DNA of 64,000 nucleotides from Pampus argenteus (taxonomy: Eukaryota > Chordata > Actinopteri > Scombriformes > Stromateidae): the NCBI GenBank assembly GCA_036937835.1, contig CM072875.1, forward strand, positions 20,647,001-20,711,000, in the 5' to 3' direction. Every line of letters starts with the position of its first letter. Positions within the stretch are counted from its first letter, which is position 1. The notes beneath the pieces were generated by a model. It did not search any database. It was not told where the DNA came from and worked only from the letters and a program-made list of their open reading frames with translations. Made by a program: the position numbers and the translations under genes. Below, piece after piece: positions 60,241-64,000 of the stretch.

Positions 60241-60997
60241 TGCATGAAATAATTTAGCAAACTTTCAACCTGTCAGTCAACATAAGACTTTATTTTCCCA
60301 CAATGCTGCTGCAGTACTCGACCAAATGTGTAAAAATCAAGACAACCTGGAGGAGCGTTAGTATCCCTACAGAGAAGTCGATGCTTTTTGAATGGGAGTC
60401 AGCTGGAGGCAGACTTTTTTTGGACCCAGTATGTAACACTCATTATTATTGCACCTTCGGGAACTTTGGTTTCAGCTTCTAGCTGTGGTAGTTTCCACTT
60501 GGTGATGCAGTACAGAAGTACTGGGAGAGACGGATAAACTGCTGTTCATTACGAGACAGAGACAGGAGAGAAGTACAACAATGCCAATTTGAATATTTCC
60601 CAAAATGTCAAACTATTCCTTTAAGATCTGTGATTGGATGTTTCTTAGGGAAGTCATCCATAGTTCATTTCTTTCTCTAAGGTTTTGACGTTTTGGCCAG
60701 AGCCAGATTTATTCTCACACAGTAGATCTTTTTATGATTTAACCATCCAAAACCTCGGAAGTGCTTTGGATCATCATATTGCCTGGAAATTGAAGGGAAT
60801 TTTTTACTTCTGGTACCCTCGAAGCCTGAAATAATTCTTTCCACTTCCAAACTCTATAAGACAGAGACAGAAATTGAAAATGAAAACAAGTCAAACAGAG
60901 AGATGAGAGCGAAAGAAAAGAACAGAAGTGAAAGGCAGCAAGGGTCAGAAATCCAGAGAACGAAATCAAACAAAGAATTTCAGACAGCAGGAGTGCA

Positions 60998-60998
<1 letters not shown>
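60241..60998. other. non-genic stretch
   Basis: AT-rich DNA ending in another GA-rich patch. No gene or named repeat. Confidence 0.45.

Positions 60999-61068
<70 letters not shown>
60999..61068. repeat. (GT)n microsatellite (cluster member 1)
   Basis: About 35 units with one GC interruption; the longest in the window. Confidence 0.95.
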
Positions 61069-61071
<3 letters not shown>

Positions 61072-61219
61072 CACACATGAAGGTGGAGTGAACGTTAATA
61101 AATAATATGGCACAAATGAACATGTATGTAAAAAATCCTCTAACTTGCCTCAGGTCCCTATTAGCCTCTGGTTTTTGATTTTTTTTCATTCCCTTGAGGT
61201 AGTGCTTGACTGGAGTTAA

Positions 61220-61221
<2 letters not shown>

Positions 61222-61269
<48 letters not shown>
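61222..61269. repeat. (GT)n microsatellite (cluster member 2)
   Basis: About 24 perfect units. Confidence 0.95.
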
Positions 61270-61270
<1 letters not shown>

Positions 61271-61416
61271 CAAATGGCAGTCAAATTATTTTTTTTCTTT
61301 TAAAGCACTGAAATGTCACAGGACAGTAATTTGCATCTGCTGGCTGAGATAGTGCAGGATGTTGCCGCAGCCACCGGCTGCTGACTGGTGACGACTCCAC
61401 ACGGCAAAGTGGGAAA

Positions 61417-61420
<4 letters not shown>
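61270..61420. promoter_or_regulatory. candidate conserved non-coding element inside the microsatellite cluster
   Basis: Even-composition block with CAGTAATTTGCATCTGCTGG (reverse octamer-like ATTTGCAT at 61330-61337), CAGCCACCGGCTGCTGAC and AAAGCACTGAAATG. It stands out against the dinucleotide arrays on both sides. Confidence 0.35.

Positions 61421-61454
<34 letters not shown>
61421..61454. repeat. (GT)n microsatellite (cluster member 3)
   Basis: Seventeen units. Confidence 0.95.
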
Positions 61455-61457
<3 letters not shown>

Positions 61458-61594
61458 AGCATGGTGATCAGCAGCTTTTCAGAAGATCAAGTAAATCTTT
61501 GTTCATCGTCATCAGAAAGTGATCGTTTACTTTTCTTCTTGCCTTGTTTTCTCATCACACTGCTCCTACACACACAATTCTAACACATGCACAT

Positions 61595-61597
<3 letters not shown>

Positions 61598-61627
<30 letters not shown>

Positions 61628-61637
61628 GACACACACA
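61598..61637. repeat. (CA)n microsatellite (cluster member 4)
   Basis: CA tract with an AAAGAC interruption. Confidence 0.9.
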
Positions 61638-61916
61638 GGTTGGACGATAGAGATACCCACATTTTGTCACAGCCACATGAATGTTTACTTATATAAACAT
61701 GGGTGGACGCATAAGGATAAACACAAACGCTCTCCTGCTGCAGTTTGTACATGTGCTTACTTGCATAAACATAATATAATATGCAAATATATGCACACAT
61801 GCAAATGGACAAGCAGTCACACAAACGCTGTCAAATGCACATGAAGTGAACACACGCTCATTTGCAACACTCATGCATCACTGAAAATGCATGTGTGTGT
61901 CCATCATATACAGAAT

Positions 61917-61943
61917 ACACACACACACACACAAACACACACA
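61917..61943. repeat. (CA)n microsatellite (cluster member 5)
   Basis: CA tract with one AA interruption. Confidence 0.9.
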
Positions 61944-62007
61944 GATATATTCACTCAGTGACACAGTCGTGCACATGCTGCTGCTGCCATATGCTATCTC
62001 TGTCCCT

Positions 62008-62039
<32 letters not shown>
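62008..62039. repeat. (CA)n microsatellite (cluster member 6)
   Basis: About 14 units with a CG near the end. Confidence 0.95.
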
Positions 62040-63340
62040 GAGTGAGAAGACAGACCTTCCTTCTCTGACACGTTCACATATGTGGCAGTCGCCAAGCTTG
62101 TTTCCATGGAAACCCGAGGGGAAAGGTGTTAATGAAAGACTTTATGATTGTGCAACTATCACCATGTATTCACCTGTACCTGCATCCACTGCAGCACCGT
62201 GAACGTGACGTTCCAGTGCATCAGCTGTTGTCAACACTTCCAACGACAGCTGAATCCATATTTATATGTTTAGTAGATAAATATGAGCAGTGCTTCATAA
62301 ATCACTAACATGTAAACAAACATCATGGAAGTATATTTGTAAATTCCTTTGACAACCTGCTTCTCATCTTTCCTACATGCTAACATCAACTCAACGTAAG
62401 CAGCATTAGTGGTCTCAGAATCAGAATCATTATATTAGTTTCCAGTAGCTCTCAATCTACTCACATACACATACATTAGACAGCAGGCAGGCTAACAGAG
62501 ATAAGCACCAATAAACACATATCTGTTATGTACAGCCGGAACAAATAAACAAAATGAGTGAAAGCGCTAAAGAGCAAAGAGGCAGCCATCTGCGGCGCCG
62601 CAGTGCATCGCAAAATAATCACAAATGCACATTTTAAACAAACTCTTTTAAAAGACGAAACAAAGTCAAACATTAAAATTATTAGCAAAGCTTTCCGTTG
62701 CAGACATGCATTAAATTTTTTGGAAATGACCTTCACCCAAACTTGTGCCGTGTGTGTGTGTTTCTTGTCTAACATTAGCCAGACTGTGGTAACCGTAACT
62801 ACCAGCTACGGTGGAGTTTAACGTAATCCAGGGTTTTTACAGAGTCTCCAGTATCAGCATTGAGACTAGAGATAACACACACACAGCTCTGTGCTGCTGC
62901 AGATGAGTTTAGGAGCGTTCAACTTTTTTCTGCTCACCTGGTGACCATAGCAACCACAGAAACCACATCAAGGAGAAACAATACAGCAGATTGAGGAAGA
63001 GAAACCGCATCGGTGCAAATCTGATGTTTATATCGTTCATATAGTTCATAAATATGTTGCTCTGATGTTTAATGATCTAGTATCTAGATGCATGTAGTAC
63101 TCCAAACTGTATTTCTGTACAAAGTACTTGACATTTGTAGTAGTATATTTGTAACTAATCTTCTTTCACTTCATCTGTTGGCTGTTTTCTCTCACACCAA
63201 ACATCTCTTAATGTACAGACTTAATTCTCGTTACAACACAATCTTGAAATTGACTTTTTTATTTCCAGTGTGAGTTTCAGTCCTGGAGGTTGGAAGGTGC
63301 TCAGTGAAGCCCTTCAGCCTGTTTTTTTTTTTTTTTTCTT
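62040..63340. other. non-genic stretch
   Basis: No gene recognised. The CAGAATCAGAATC word at 62416 is reminiscent of a common teleost repeat end, but nothing around it confirms this. Confidence 0.45.
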
Positions 63341-63595
63341 TTTTTCCAGGTGATTGAGCGTCAGGGGAGATAAGCCTGTCACCATTTCCCTCGAGACTGA
63401 AGCACAGGGAGCACATCTCAAACAGCGGGACGACTGGCCAACAGCGATAGCCGGCCAACATCTCCATGAGACGGAGGGGGAGGCAGGGGGGAGGCAGGGA
63501 GAGATGCATCAAAAACCTGGCATACTTTCACAGGAACTGAAGCACTCGGCAGACCTATCTGTGACAGAGCCGGCGTAATTGTTTTGCTTCCAAAC
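63341..63595. promoter_or_regulatory. candidate conserved non-coding element, GC-richer
   Basis: After a T-run (about 63321-63347) there are 250 bp of even, GC-richer sequence with CAGGTGATTGAGCG, GGGGAGATAAGCC (GATA-type), CCGGCCAACATC and GCCGGCGTAATTG. Two ORFs on opposite strands cross it without domains. Confidence 0.35.
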
Positions 63596-63761
63596 GCGAT
63601 TCACTTTGTTGTCAGTGCAGAAGGGTAAAAAAACCAGATGACTGATGGAACTAAGCAGTGAGTGATGGTGAATTTGAATGATATTCAGTATTAACAGACA
63701 TTTTTACTTGCTACATGAGGGTTTGTTGGACCCACACTCCACTTCTACACATGATCACACA

Positions 63762-63762
<1 letters not shown>

Positions 63763-63803
<41 letters not shown>
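63763..63803. repeat. (CA)n microsatellite
   Basis: About 20 perfect units. Confidence 0.95.
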
Positions 63804-63807
<4 letters not shown>

Positions 63808-64000
63808 GTACATATCTCCTCATCACACATAAGTAAGTTTCACTTCTTTTATCCAGAGATTGTTTTATGCACCAGCAGACATTTTTGCATTGCAATGTCT
63901 GGTAAGGAAATATCCAGACAAACTGATAAAGCATGTGATGTATGATGTATGGTTTACATATAGCATTAACCCAGAGCCTGTTACTAACTACAGCAAACCA

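Noticed and set aside
60999..62039. Regularly spaced repeats resembling a CRISPR-like array
   Set aside because: The repeated units are simple dinucleotide arrays of different lengths in a vertebrate genome, without constant repeats or spacers.

Overview
The window looks like teleost fish genomic DNA. It is AT-rich, carries more than thirty CA/GT microsatellites, and holds several broken non-LTR retrotransposons and short interspersed repeats of types familiar from teleost genomes. There are no bacterial features such as operons, ribosome binding sites or long ORFs.

The only protein-coding gene I can support is at the left edge. It is the 3' end of a Kruppel-like factor on the + strand, best matched to klf6. 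Two spliced exons are visible (489-612 and 1311-1362), with GT/AG introns and compatible phases. They encode zinc finger 2, zinc finger 3 and a stop directly after the last histidine-isoleucine. The upstream exons lie outside the window. A probable 3'UTR follows; it contains a strong G-quadruplex-type G-run array and candidate poly(A) signals at about 2745 and 3794.

The remaining ~60 kb (about 4-64 kb) reads as a gene desert. I found no spliced ORFs of recognisable family, no tRNA or rRNA and no CRISPR. Four degenerate LINE copies are recognisable by reverse-transcriptase or endonuclease motifs: 10.2-10.7 kb (- strand), 31.5-33.4 kb (+, the most complete, with ORF1, endonuclease, RT and 3' tail remnants), 36.1-36.5 kb (+) and 57.9-59.1 kb (-). 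Several smaller interspersed repeats occur at 13.2, 20.0, 20.4, 38.8, 40.1 and 42.0 kb.

Between the repeats are blocks of more complex sequence that are denser in transcription-factor-like motifs than their surroundings. They resemble conserved non-coding elements, and klf6 in vertebrates is known to border a large gene desert. The most convincing is 47.58-47.89 kb, packed with TAATTA-type homeodomain sites and an ATGCAAAT octamer. Others are at 5.0, 7.4, 15.6, 21.4, 22.8, 27.2, 35.8, 36.9, 42.9, 55.8, 59.5, 61.3 and 63.3 kb. These are inferences from base composition and motif content, not demonstrated conservation.

I did not find a new multi-gene system. The points most worth a second look are the enhancer candidates, the 3'UTR G-quadruplex, the GT-then-CA microsatellite arrangements that could form long hairpins, and the LINE copies with internal domain-joining deletions.
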